Below are positions 1 to 12,427 of a stretch of 64,000 nt of DNA, in pieces; within the stretch, counting starts at the first letter, position 1; the number at the start of each line of letters is the position of its first letter. This stretch comes from Choanephora cucurbitarum (Eukaryota; Mucoromycota; Mucoromycetes; Mucorales; Choanephoraceae): NCBI GenBank assembly GCA_025331435.1, contig JAIWNI010000074.1, positions 1 through 64,000 on the forward strand, in the 5' to 3' direction. The notes beneath the pieces are model-generated. The model saw only the letters and a program-made list of their open reading frames with translations, did not search any database and was not told the DNA's origin. The translations under genes were made by a program, and so were the position numbers.

Positions 1-189
1 CTACAAAGAGCAGAAAGAATTAATGCCCAAGTAGTCACGCAGCTTATTCCTATTCAGCGCTCTTCTAATTCTGATATCTTAATTTCACTTCCTTAACATT
101 TCATTCATGCATAATTGATTCCATAACTGGTTACATACATTGACTCAAACTTATCCAAGATCAACTTTGTTGACTTTGGAGGGGGAGCA
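1..189 (+). mobile_element. 3' end of a decayed Ty1/copia-type pol and its polypurine tract
   Basis: In frame 1 the first 96 bases read LQRAERINAQVVTQLIP and so on to a stop at 94-96. This resembles the last residues of copia RNase H, where a N-x-A-D-I-L-T-K motif follows; here it is damaged (SNSDIL). A purine block, GGAGGGGGAGC, lies at 178-188 and abuts a TG dinucleotide, as expected of a polypurine tract before a 3' LTR. The element continues off the left edge. Assignment to copia rather than another LTR class rests on this short tail. Confidence 0.5.
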
Positions 190-589
190 TGTAGTGAACT
201 ACATCATATACAGTATCGATAGATTCATGTACCACCAAATATACCCTTCTAGAACTAGTAGAATACTACCATATAAAGTACATCCTCTTTAGGAGTAACT
301 AAAGATATTCTATGCACTTCTATTTCGAGTCTGACATCGAATATGTTCCTGAATAGTAATTGTGCCACATTTAGAATGGCTGGTCCTGAATAGATCAGGG
401 ATCAGACCGCTACATCGAGAAATCGTGTCAAGACAACGATTTCTACACAGTCTTCATCTAGCATTAATAACCATCTTGAAAAGTATAAATAGAGAGACTT
501 TCTTGAACTAGAATTAGAGAACTATCTTTTATTTTATCCAAAATAAACCCCCGTTAAATCGACTAGTGTTTTTTTCTACTTTTTTTACA
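190..589 (+). repeat. Probable 3' LTR of the copia-type element
   Basis: The LTR begins TGTAGTGAAC directly after the polypurine tract. It contains a TATA-like promoter box (AGTATAAATAGAGAG, about 483-497). The right end is not fixed: TACA at 586-589 and CA at 607-608 are both possible. No second LTR copy is in the window, so the ends cannot be confirmed. Confidence 0.45.
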
Positions 590-638
590 TTGAACTCTAC
601 CCCAAATCAATACAATATATACTATTCTAAAAGAAGTC

Positions 639-1132
639 ATGTTGGATTTGTAAACTAACAATCCAAACAGTCAAGTTAATGAGCCATCATGTAATGGATT
701 GTTGATACATGTTCAAATATTCCAATTGTTACGAACGGAGAATCAGAGAAAACTCCTAATGATTCGATGTATAACAAGAGATCAAGAAGGCCTGTCAAAT
801 AGATCAGATAACTAAATAGAAAGCGCAGACTCTGTTGTATACATGCCATATTGAGAACAATAACAGTTTCTAAAGTCAGATTAGTCATCACGACATTAAC
901 ATATATGGATATATTGATCCATCAATTCTATACGTTCTAAGTAAACAAACAAAGAGTACGATGTAATGAGTTGTATGGGAAATACTCGGTTAATAGATTG
1001 GATCCACCATTAGTATAAATAGAGATAGAAAATACATATTAAATAAAGAACAACTTTTCTTTGGTCTGATTGATTTATTACTGTTATCAATTATATCGTT
1101 ATATCACAGACTCGAATCTAGAGAAGAAAACA
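639..1132 (+). repeat. Probable solo LTR flanked by a direct repeat
   Basis: The block starts (A)TGTTGGATT and has a short inverted repeat in its first 30 bases (TTGGATT against AATCCAA). It holds a TATA-like box at about 1012-1025 (AGTATAAATAGAGA) and ends AAAACA. GAAGTC sits immediately outside both ends (633-638 and 1133-1138), which fits a target-site duplication. No internal retroelement coding sequence follows, so it reads as a solo LTR. It differs from the LTR at 190-589. Confidence 0.45.
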
Positions 1133-4100
1133 GAAGTCGAATATAACCAAGTGCTAGGAGGAACCATATGTGCAACATAGTGACAATAAATCTGCTATCC
1201 AAATGATAAAAGCAACAAGAAGAGGAAGAAGTATAAAGTTGCAAAGGAACATAAAGAAGTATGAGAGACAATATGAGGATTAATTGTAACAGTATCTATC
1301 TATAAACAAGAACTCACTAGCAATACATAGTTAGAGATTGTCAAAGCAAGTGCAAGGAACAAGTGTAAGAAAAAAGCATCATCAAAAGAGCCAGCCAGTC
1401 TTGCCATTCTCTTCTTTCATGTTGTTGGTATTCCCAGCAAACAAGTCAATGGCATCGACTTCGTGTATACTGTGGAAATACAGATGTTGTCATCGTTGAT
1501 CAATAACAACTTTTCATTGGAATGAAGACTGTCCTAATAGATAACCAAAAACTGGATTTCTTGACAGGTTCATTAAACTTGCTAATACTTTTGGATTTCA
1601 GTTTGATAGCTGATATTCATGTACATTGTTGATACTAATGTTGTTTAATGTGTCTACATGCTCTTTATCTACCATTAAACAGTGTGCATCTTCTAATTCT
1701 TCGTACGTTTTGCACAGACAATCTAAGCATTGATCTCTTGCTTGTTTTTGCTCTGTCGCTTTAAAGCTTCTCTTGCAATTTTGATATGTATGTTATGGAT
1801 GTTACCCATTATGAGCATTTATAATGTCTTTGTTAAGGCTTCTTTCAAAAGTTACACAGGTGCTATTTAAAAATGAGTAAATATATTTTATTTCACTGCA
1901 AGACAAACATTCAACAACTCAATCTTGCTTTTGGGTTTTTATGCATCATCATTATTTGCAGGTCTGTTGTAGAAGAGAGACTACTTCCATTATTGGCAGA
2001 AACAACTTACTCTCTACGGTTTACCACAATACTTACTTTTAGTTTATTGCACGTGATGTTTGAACTGTCTGATTATTTTCCATACACCTAAGTATCTTTG
2101 TAACGAATTCTGAAGCTGTAGTAACATTAATTTACTCTCTTAGTAAGCCTGCTTGTAAACAGCTGCTTTGCTTTAGTATGCTATGTTGTGTGAAACAGTG
2201 AAAATATACAATTGTTTAAAGCTTTAAAATGAGTCTGTTGAAGTTTACACTTGTACATGTTGTTTGAATGATACGAAAAAGTTTAAAACTGAACAAGTGC
2301 AAAAAAAAAATATGCACAACTATACGACATGTTTTATTGGTGCTGTCTTCTGTAGATACATTCTTCTTTTAAAAGATAGATGGAGTTATACTGACAATAA
2401 CAAACGATGCTTAAATGGTTTTTGATATATAAAACTGCTGTTAGGTATAAGCTCTCAATTGACACTCGTATTATTTGCTTAAAAGAAAAAGGTCTTTAAA
2501 GTAACTCCTGCAGAATTCTAAGCTAATGTTCTCTTTTAGGAAGCTAGTTTTTCGAGAAAATGTCAACGCTTCTATGATAGAAATTCATATGAATTTGATT
2601 TGGTGTACAGTTTTTTTTCTGTCATGATCGAAAGTTTTTGAAGTCACAGTGTCAATAAGATCTATGAGGCATATCAAGAAAGCGAAGAAGCAAGTGTGAT
2701 CCGTTGTGACTGATGAGCTTATTACATTGTGGATAATATGGTGTGTAAGCAGTACGTTGTTAAGATGGGCCAAAAATTGTAAAACAAATTCAGTTTAGGG
2801 TATGTATGTCATGGATTATTCTCAATGCTGCTTCGGTTTACTTTACATGCTAGTTGTTAATTTTGGGAAATATTGATCCGCATTCTAATAGTAGTCAAGT
2901 TGTATGCTGATATGGTTTGTAATCTGGTAACTTGAAGAACTTCTTCAAGTTCAAGCCAATAGAAGAAAATAAGCTGAAGGATTGAATTGCTTGGCGCTGT
3001 TGCTTGTAATTAGTGCATCAGTGTTATTAGTGCATTCAGAAAAAGGAATATCAGCATAGTAGAACGTTTTCAGCAAGCTATTGACTGATTGATGGGATAG
3101 TAAAGATTATGATCAAAAGTCTCTGAAAGCAAAGCGCGCTTATCCGGGTTGCGATGAATTGATTAAATCTGTTAGTTCCTCTTATTTGAAGCAAATAGCT
3201 CTTCTAAATAGCACCTCCAAAAGTCTTGACATTATATTTTAGAAGTAACATGCTTTTGTTGGGACGTTTTTGTTCTACCATAAAAAGTCAGTTGTAGGAT
3301 AAGAAATATCAGCTACCAAGACAACTCTGCCAATTCAACTGATGCACTGCTTCATAACTCCTGAATAACAACTTAAAAGCAAAGGTGCTACAATTGAGCA
3401 TGTGCTCTTTTAGCTGGAAGGAGAAATATCACTGTAACAGAAAAATGAATTTAACAATTGAAAAACTAATGGTCGAACCAGCTATTTTTACTCTGCACTG
3501 CACTGTAAAAGTAACATGCAATTACTTACGGCTCTATTGTCTACTTGTGTACTACAGTCTTATAATGTTAGCGCATCTACATTAAGATTGTTCAAAGGCT
3601 TCGTTACCTCCTTTGGCATGAGACGAACATTGATTTTAAGACGCCCAAAAGAAGTCATCATTACTTTTCTAAGGCAAAGTATGCTTGCTGTCATTGAGAT
3701 CAAATTTATATTAAGTGTACAATTGCCCACTTACCTTTATGGATTTTGACTTGTATATCAATATATGTCAAAAAACATCTTGAAAAGATCTCAGCATTGA
3801 ATGGGCAACATAATGAACACAATCAAAGATTAGAAGATGCAAGGAGACTTTAGGTGTTGCTTTGATCATATCTGTTCAGCGTTAAAGGAACATCATTGTT
3901 ACTCAAAAGTATTATGTTCAGGTGCTGTATTTGCGATACAATGAGTAGGTCTAAAAAACTTGGCAGGTACTTATGAAACCCCCCGGTTTTCTCGATAAAT
4001 AAAAAACCGGAGTATTTGCTTTGTACAAACTTATGACAACTTAAACTCATAACATTTGTCATCGTGTCAGAATGTGCCGCTTCTCAAGAATTGGCTCTGA

Positions 4101-4249
4101 CAACAATTGCCGCGAGAACGGAGACATGAATTTCCTTTTTCATAAGTAAATCTCCTATTTTGTCAAAATATGCTTTAACAGCTAATCTCCTCTCAAATAT
4201 AAGCTAACTCATTTCTCACTCTCTCTCCTCTTTTTTTATCTGTTACAAA
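1133..4249. other. Gene-free stretch
   Basis: No open frame here is longer than about 80 codons and none resembles a known family. The sequence is AT-rich and looks like decayed intergenic or transposon DNA. A small hairpin (CCGGTTTT pairing with AAAACCGG) lies at about 3982-4009. The last 150 bases are pyrimidine-rich and are probably the promoter and 5' leader of the downstream peptidase gene. Confidence 0.5.
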
Positions 4250-6749
4250 ATGCTCATAAAAAGTAAGCTTCTCTTTTTTGGAGCTTCCTTGTTTAATATA
4301 GCAGTCGTCATGGCCGAAAAATTTACACCTGCTGATCTCATTCAGTTACCACGTCCCGGTGTGCCTGTTACGTCTCCTAGTGGTGCTCTTGCTGTTTATG
4401 CACAATCAGCTTACAACATTACAGAAGCAAAGGTAATGCTTACTGCTTTTATTTTGGTCGCCCTGCTTCAGTATTTAACGACCTGTATTTAGACAACTCG
4501 TAACCTGTTCCTTTTAGATATCGAGAGGAACTCTGTTGAAGAGCTAACGAAAGCTTCTTTTGATACTTCCGACAGCGACCCGTTCTTCTTGGATGACGAT
4601 CATATTGCCTTCATTCACCACGATGAAGAGTTGAAGGAAGACGTCGATCAGTTGTATGTCATTGATCTGAACAACAGAAATAATGGTCCTTATCGTCTTT
4701 CCGACTTCCCTATCTCTGTCGGAGATGTTAAATACAATGCTAATGAAAAGCTTTTGGCATTTTCGGCTGCTGTCTATCCCGAAGATGGCACCCTCGAAGG
4801 AACACTGAAAAAGGACAAAGAAATAAAGGCAACAAAGAAAGATACAGCACTAGCATATGATGAGCTTATGGTTAGGTAATATATAATGTGTTTGATTCAA
4901 ATATGCCTCCAATTTGCTTACGTAATGCGCTAGACATTGGGATCGCTATGTACCGGAGAAGAAAAACAATATCTTTGTAGTACACCTTTCTATTGACAAC
5001 AAAAAATACAAGATCAAGGGTGAGCCTATTAATCTACTGAAAAATACTGGCCTAGAGTCTCCTCTTTTTCCTCAAGGCGGTGCCGATGATTACGCCATTT
5101 CTCCTGATGCTTCACAAGTCGCCTTTTTAGCCAAGATCAATACCAAAGATAATGCCTGGCAAACTTCCGCCCATATTTATACAGTGTCTACTAGTGGAGA
5201 AGAGTCACCAAAAGCTATCAACAAAGATATCCCTGCTGCTTCTTCCTGTCCTCACTTTACATCTTCAGGTCTTTTGGTTTATTTCCAAATGTTGGTGCCA
5301 CAATATGAGTCTGATAGAAATCGTATTACAACATATAATCTTAAAACTAAGGAAAGAAAAGTAATTGCTGAATCGTGGGACAGCAGTCCACATGAAATTG
5401 TTTCTTCCATCAATGGCGATATACTCTATGTTACTGCTGAGCAGCAAGGTCGTAATAAAGTTTTTGCCATTGATTTAGAAACCGAATCAGTCAAGACCTT
5501 AACCAACGAAAAATATGCTACTGGTTTGAGCGTGCTTCCATCTGGTAATCTCTTCTTTGGCATCAGTTCTATGAAACACCCTGTTAGACCACATTTGCTG
5601 AATATTGCTTCAACTGAGCTTAAGCCACTCGCTATTGAATCCAGTTTGAAGCAGAAACTTGACAAGATTGAATTCTCTAACCCTGAAGATGTTCGTTTCA
5701 CTGGTGCGTTAGATCAAGAAGTTCACGGCTGGTTTTTAAAACCTGCAGGTTTTGAAGAAGGTAAGAAATACCCTGTTGCCTTCTTAATCCACGGTGGCCC
5801 TCAAGGTGCTTGGAACGATAACTGGTAAGTAGATTTTTGATGTCAAGGCATACATGTTGCTTAAAAAGTGTTTATTTAGGTCAACTCGTTGGAATCCTCA
5901 AATTTTTGCTGGTGCTGGTTATGCTGTCGTTGCTATCAATCCTCATGGATCAACAGGCTATGGACAGGCCTTTACTGATTCAATTTGTCATAACTGGGGA
6001 TCTTATCCCTTTCAAGATCTTGAGATTGGTCTCGATTATGTTTTAAGCAAGTACAACTATCTTGATCCCAAGCGTGTTGCTGGCTTAGGTGCCTCTTATG
6101 GTGGTTATATGACCAACTGGATTAACGGCAACAGCAATAAGTTCAAAGTTTTAGTAAATCATGATGGTGTATTTTCTGCCGCCCAAGTATATTATACCAC
6201 TGGTAAGTGTATTAATTTTGTCTGCTTTTGACATACTGACATTTAACTAATCATTCGGCTCCTTCTCATCTTTTACAAGACGAACTATACTTTAGCGAAA
6301 GAGAGGTATATCTATAAAATATACAACATGTTGATTAGTACTAATCTGTTGATTTTAGTTTGGAGGATCGCCTGTTTATCCTGAAAACAGAGCTGGATTC
6401 GAGAAATGGTCACCATCTAACTATGTTCAAAACTGGAAGACACCTATGTTGGTCATTCATGGCGGAAACGATTTTAGATTGACTTTGGGCGAATCGTTAT
6501 CAACTTTTACTGCCCTTCAAAGACAAGGTGTTCCTTCTCGTCTCTTGTACTTCCCAGATGAAAGCCACTGGGTTTTGAAGCCTGCTAATTCATTGAGATG
6601 GCACCAAGAAGGTAAGATGAAGCAGTATTAGGCATTGCATGTATACTGATTTTTAATCAATCCCTAATCAAGTTCTGGATTGGATTGCTAAATACACCAA
6701 CGAAGAGGAATCCAGCGATTCTACTCTGGGTCTTGTCATTCAAGAATAA
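4250..6749 (+). CDS. Secreted dipeptidyl-peptidase 5 (S9 family serine peptidase)
   Basis: Seven exons join without a frame break: 4250-4432, 4493-4875, 4934-5824, 5880-6202, 6280-6305, 6359-6611 and 6673-6749, giving 711 residues, the usual size for fungal DPP5. The N-terminus (MLIKSKLLFFGASLFNIAVVMA) is a signal peptide, so the enzyme is probably secreted. A beta-propeller region follows, then an alpha/beta-hydrolase domain with the oxyanion segment HGGPQG, the nucleophile Ser in GASYGGYM, the Asp in HGGNDFR and the His in DESHWVLKP. The whole Ser-Asp-His triad is present. DPP5 removes dipeptides from the N-termini of peptides, which suits external protein digestion. An AT-rich poly(A)-signal-like run (AATAATAAAAAAAA) lies about 80 bases past the stop. 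Exon 5 is only 26 bases, so this splice pair is the least certain. Confidence 0.93.
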
Positions 6750-7675
6750 TTATCCCTTATGCTCTGTGAGCATATTTTTTAATGAGTTTTATTCATTGCA
6801 CTTATTTGGAGATGTAAAACTTTGAAAATAATAAAAAAAACTGTTAATTTAATCCTTTCTTACTGGTCTAATTAGTTTCTTTGAAACTTGACATGTCACG
6901 ACCGGCAGAAGCTCTTTTTTGAGGGAAAGAATTGTTTGCAGTATCTGAATCTCGAAATTTTATTTTAAAGTATTTTTTAGTCTCTCTGCTAATTAAAAAA
7001 AATATCTTTTGAAAACGTTGGTATTTTTACTCTGCAACTCATCTGAGACTAATAGTTGGAATATGACTTTTTGAGCCAATAAAAAGCCTTCCCTAAACAA
7101 TTGTGTTTATGACTACTGTAAAATAGGCATTTTGAAGCACGGAAAGAACAAACTTCTCACAAAGGTCCTTAATACAATGATCCTCCTCTTGTGTTCACTA
7201 AGGCTGCAAGAGGTAGGACACACTACTATCTTTTATATAAATATCAAATTAATATCATTTTAAATAAAAACGGTTTCTTCCTCCTAAAACACTAAGTTGG
7301 TCTTAATAGGTACAAGCGGTTCTAAGCTAGAACTGAACAAATCTATTATCAAGTCCTTTTACAATGTAAGATCCCCAAGCATCCAAAAGCACATTGTTTT
7401 GTGCCTCATCCCTCCTATAACAACATAAAACTTATTGCTGTATTTTCTTTGCCTTTTATTTTGTATATCTATTGTTGTATGAATAAAGATTTACAGCCCA
7501 TTCAAGTTCTCTTTTCAACCCGCAACACCTCCCAGAATCTTCTTAGCTTTGCCTAAGGACTATTTTATGTGTGTTTATGTTTTCGTTCCTATATATCAGA
7601 TACTTGAGTTTTCTCTTCTCAGTTTTTCTTTCTTTTGCTTTTTAACAACTGTTAACTAATTTTCTTTTTTGCACA
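6750..7675. other. Intergenic region
   Basis: It holds the 3' end signals of the peptidase gene and then AT-rich sequence with no gene I can recognise. The last 100 bases are T/C-rich and may be the remains of the promoter of the pseudogene that follows. Confidence 0.5.
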
Positions 7676-10600
7676 ATGTCAAGTCGTCGAAAAGGCAAAA
7701 GGAAGGCCCAGGCTTTTAGGTATGATCTGGAGTCAACTCGCGTGAACAATCCTCCTGTTTTGAGATGGGTATCTCAAAGCAAACGTCCATTTGGTGATGT
7801 AGAATCTGAGGGACCGAGTAGCAGAAAGCGTATAAAAGGAAAAGGTCGCGAGGATGATGGTATGCTTTTAGAAGCCTTGCACAATGAAATGCAACGAAGG
7901 CTAGAGGCAAAAATACGCGACGCATTAAATAATGATGGTGATCTTGCTCATTTAAAAAAAAGCTTTACTTAAGTCTACAAGGTTAGAGAAGGGTGTAGTA
8001 AGTGACGCTGAATCAAATCATGGTTTTCCGGCTGGCTCTATTGAGAGATATATTAGAAGAAACAGAGCAACAAAGAAGAATCATTAATACTGGGTTGACC
8101 ATGTCCAAGACGCATTTGATAATACTGTTGAAAACATGAGAGCTCAGCTTGCTACTCCAAAGGTCTCTGAACCGCATACTCCTGTAACAGAAGCTCAAGG
8201 CTCCATTGTTGAACAATAGCCTAATCAAGAACAGCGCAGAACCTTCACAACGGCCATGCGACAGATCATTCGAAAAGATTTGAAACCAGACATAAAAGAT
8301 CATTCTATAAAGACTTTGAATGAAGCGGTTGAGAATGTAACTGATTACATCTCCTGTTATAGTTTTAAGATGTACAACACTTTTCTCTTGATGCTTAACT
8401 ATGCATTTCTTGTTGATTATGCAGGTGCTATATCTTTGCAAGAGTCTCGAGGCAAAGCTTTGTCAAACATTCTTCCAACTTCTGGGTCATCATCAAATCA
8501 GGAATTCCTGCCTCCTCCACTTGCATCAAACTGCGTAGAACCCAGAGCGTTTGAAAAGCTTTACAAAAACATCTTCAAATTATTCACAGTGTCTATTTTG
8601 GTCCTATAGGTACCAAACAAGATACTTTAAACAAGAACCCTATTATCAAGGCTTTTGTGGATACAATGCCTCCTAGAGAGGACGAAAAATGTACCGTCGA
8701 CACCTACTTGATGAAGAAAGCCTACTCCATGTATTTCGTAAACTTTAAAAATATGTGGACCCGCCCTGGTCGTTTTAGGAAGACACTAAATCAGCTATTA
8801 AGTCATTTGCTGCGTATCCACCTTGCCCCTGAGCGAACCAAACAGTATGGTTATCATCTCTCACAGTCAAAGCAAGACCATCAAAAAATAAAGAAGACCC
8901 AAAATCATGTCTACCTGTCGACCGTTCCTCTTTCCTCAATTAATTTGATTAATAACTCAAGAAGTCATCGACGGAATCTGTTCAAGAAAGAAAGAAGAAA
9001 ACTAAAGACAATGCTCAAAAGATATAACGAAGTAATTTCAAAGATGAAAAATGGAAGACTAGAGCAGACCGCTGTCAAGATAGAATAGATACGTACGAAG
9101 AAATTTTGAAAAATGAGGCAAGTAGTTTAGTATTAGTTGATACAATGTCATGCTAATGTTATTTTTTGGGTTTCAACAGAGATTAGCAATTCCAAAAGGA
9201 AAACTAAAACAGCAAGAGAAACCAAACCTTATTGATGATGACAATAATGAGTTACTTGGTCTCATGAACCTTGCCGAAGAACTTCCTGCAGCAGAAGGTC
9301 GCATCCTAGAACTGGAAGATAATGCTACGCAAGACAACAATGACACCCCCAGAAGAAGAATAAAAGCCTTGGTAACTATTCTAAGAGCAACTTTGTATTC
9401 AAATCCTCAAGAAAAAAATTACGATGCAACATTTTCAAGGTAAAGGTAGTTAGCAAACAAAGCTTTTCTGAAGCATGACTGACCATTTGAACAGAACAAA
9501 CTTCAGATTTGAGTCCAAAAGAATCAGACGTCTGCATGATGATTGCCAAGACATCGAAAAAAATTTCAGTATAACATTCCCTTCTTCTTGATGGCAAATA
9601 CTATCTTTCGTGCTATCGGACAAACAAAACGAATAGCCTCTCTTTGTCCTTTGACAAGCCCTTCCCAGTTGAATGCTTTCCATTTGGATGCGCCATCTCT
9701 TTTCAGTCTCTTTTGTGGAACTAACGCAAAAACAAAAACCACTAAATGTTCATGATTTGATGGAAACGTTATCACCACAAGACAGCTTGTAACTGAACAA
9801 AAGGGTGTTATGTTCAGTTCTTTTTCTTGATTTGAAAAAAACTACTTGCTATTTGTAACAAATGGAAGCATGCGTTTGGTCACTACATGGTTATACTTCC
9901 TGGTGCAAAAACAGTTCGTATCTGTAACACGCTTGATAACGCTTCACCAGCCAACACATGTCAGCCGATCAAGTCTCAAGAAGAAGCTCAGCTGTCATCG
10001 TCTGCATCTATACCGACTTCGTCACTGGCTCCCAACACAAATCTTTCTAAGACTGAAGCCAACAGACTCCAACATGAAATAACTCAAGTATCTAATCAGC
10101 TCAAACAAGCATGTAAGGCAAGAGGAGATTTTATTCTCAGAAACAAGATCAAGGAGCTGAAGGAGCAGTGGGTGCTGCAAGATAAAACGATACTGAACAA
10201 AACTCTTCGAGAGAAAGCAAACAGAGCTCTTACGTCAAACCAAGATCTTTATGAACAAATAACGCAGATAAGAAGAAATCGAAAGCAGCTTGATGAAGAT
10301 ATCTATATTCAAAGAAACAAACTTGAAAAGCTAAGGCATGACGCCTACTTCCTGAGAAATTCGAAGGGACAACAGCCTGTACAGACGTCTACAAAAATGA
10401 TTACATCTGAAGAATACAAGTGTTTCGAGAATGTTGACAATGTAACAATTGATGGGAGTATATTAGAAAAGCAAGATGAAGTTAGGTTTTTTGGGACTGA
10501 TAATGGAATTGTCTCTATATCTGAAACAGCACCATTTTCTTTGAGAAAATTAAGATATCACCTTCAGTTGTATGATACATACAAAACGCCTACTTCTACA

Positions 10601-11356
10601 AATCGTAAGTTGCTATCACTGCTGCTACTGCTTAAATATGCTTACTGATTTACTCATAGCAACGGCATCAGACTTATCAACCACTGATAAAGAATTAATA
10701 AGTATTCCTAAGACATTCAAAATCAATCCTAGGGATTTGCATTTTCGAAGCGGTGGTTATGCTTTTCAACACAGTCTGCAACGTGCAAAAGCTACTCCAG
10801 AAGGTCAAGAAGTACAAGCAGCGGAGGAAGTTCTCTCACAATACTCATTTTTATTACAGTCCTGCTCGCAATAGAAGTAAGAAGCGGTATGAAATGAGAC
10901 AAGAAAAGGCTTGTGATCGAACGTGCTCAGCTGAAAGGAGGTATGGCCAGCAACAATAACACCGGCAAGTACTACATATTATGTTCGTGGGTGATAGAGG
11001 CTACGGTGTTGGCTCGTCCATTCGAGGACACGTTCGTCTAGGTGATTCATGGAAGCCGAAGAAGCATAGTCTTTATACAATCAGTATGTATAACCAATGA
11101 ACATAGCACGTCTCAAATCTGTGTTTTTCGCTTTAAAAAAATAATTCATCCATTGAGAATTGTAAAGAAGGATGGAAGAGAAAGTCTGAAAACGATCATT
11201 GGCACCTCTATATGCAACAACAAGGCTTGTGTTCTTAATTCAGCAAAACAATCCCACAAACCAAGAGACACTCTTTCAGCCCTAGCCATTGGTATCTCTG
11301 GTGCATCTAGACTGATCGGCAAAGGAACTCTTGATGTATTCAACCGGTATCATTAA
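7676..11356 (+). pseudogene. Broken TnpB/Fanzor-like RuvC nuclease gene
   Basis: A long gene can be followed through several frames. The N-terminal part (from MSSRRKGKRK at 7676) shifts frame in an A-run near 7957-7964, has in-frame stops at 8085-8087 and 8217-8219, and shifts again near 8575 and 9065. Only 9887-10604 is a long clean frame; it is rich in charged coiled-coil sequence and ends with FFGTDNGIVSISE, which fits a RuvC-I motif (Asp codon 10499-10501). An intron at 10605-10659 follows. Further on are NEHSTSQIC (possible RuvC-II Glu, 11099-11101), a zinc-ribbon-like CVFR...CNNKAC with one Cys replaced by Arg (11129-11131), and KPRDTLSALAI (possible RuvC-III Asp, 11267-11269). A one-base insertion near 11078 separates two of these blocks. 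The motif order matches IS200/IS605 TnpB and its eukaryotic Fanzor relatives, RNA-guided nucleases carried by transposons. The family call is inferred from motifs. With this many lesions the copy cannot make a full protein. Confidence 0.6.
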
Positions 11357-12090
11357 CCAAAGCAATCAATTCTACATTGTACTCTTTTTTTTTTGCTGTC
11401 TCTTTTCATAAAAAGAAGCAGGACTAGGCTTACCGCCGATGGCGCGTGTGTACCTTTTAGGGTAAGTTTTTAAATGTTTATTTAAAATATAATTAACCCG
11501 TTCCTTCTATCTACATCCACATTTATTCATCCACTGCACCTTTAAACAAATTTGTAGGTTTTCATTTCAATCAACTCAAACTCAGAATACTAATGTTTTT
11601 TGCGACTCATAGTGTCAGTACCCTCTCAGTATATCGCAACCTCATATTGTCTCATGCCTCCCTCCCCCCTGCCGTCTTGAGTTAAAGAATGATTACATGT
11701 TTTTTTTCGAATTTTTTTTTTTACCTCAGACAATCTGTCACTCATGTTCCTTTTCGAAAGGCATCAAAGGGAAATTCATTTGGCAAAAAGGATTAAGAAC
11801 CACGGCTTATAGCCTCCGTCTTGAGGCTCAGATTTTACTTTTGATTAATGGAGTACTACAGTAGCATAATTTAGCCGAAGTTCGTCTTTTTTGATTGTAT
11901 TGTCACCACTCAATATGAGATGTCTTTCTAACTTCGATGTGTTATGTTTTACGTGGTAAATTAAACTAATATAAGTGTCATAGCAACCTACTGCTCTGCT
12001 AAAAAGCTAAGATCATATGACGTGAGACTCCCGTTCAACTTACAGTTAAACAGTTCTGAATAAGTTAATATTTGAGTAAATGTTCAGCAA

Positions 12091-12122
<32 letters not shown>

Positions 12123-12427
12123 CTAGTTTGAGCAACTTTTAGATACATTTTTCTTTACTTTAATAAACAATTATCCAGTCTGATTTGTTACCTACGAGCT
12201 CTTTGGCTTTATCTAAAGACAAAACTATATGTAATTACTGGTACAAAATATTTTGGTTTTCTTATTATTGTCATCTTGTATACAAAAAAAAGAGATCTTT
12301 TGGTGAAAAGAAGGTTTTGTACTTTAGCCCGAGAAGTACAAACATACTATTGGTGGTAGGCCTATCTTTGTTTTGTTTTAAAAAAAAATTACGACAAAAA
12401 TAAGTTATATAGAATCGATAGTTGTGA
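11357..12427. other. Spacer between the two inverted TnpB-like copies, with A26 tract
   Basis: No gene is visible. A pure run of 26 A lies at 12097-12122; on the + strand it could be a retroposed poly(A) tail or simple slippage. The stretch otherwise has AT-rich sequence with short T-runs. Confidence 0.5.
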
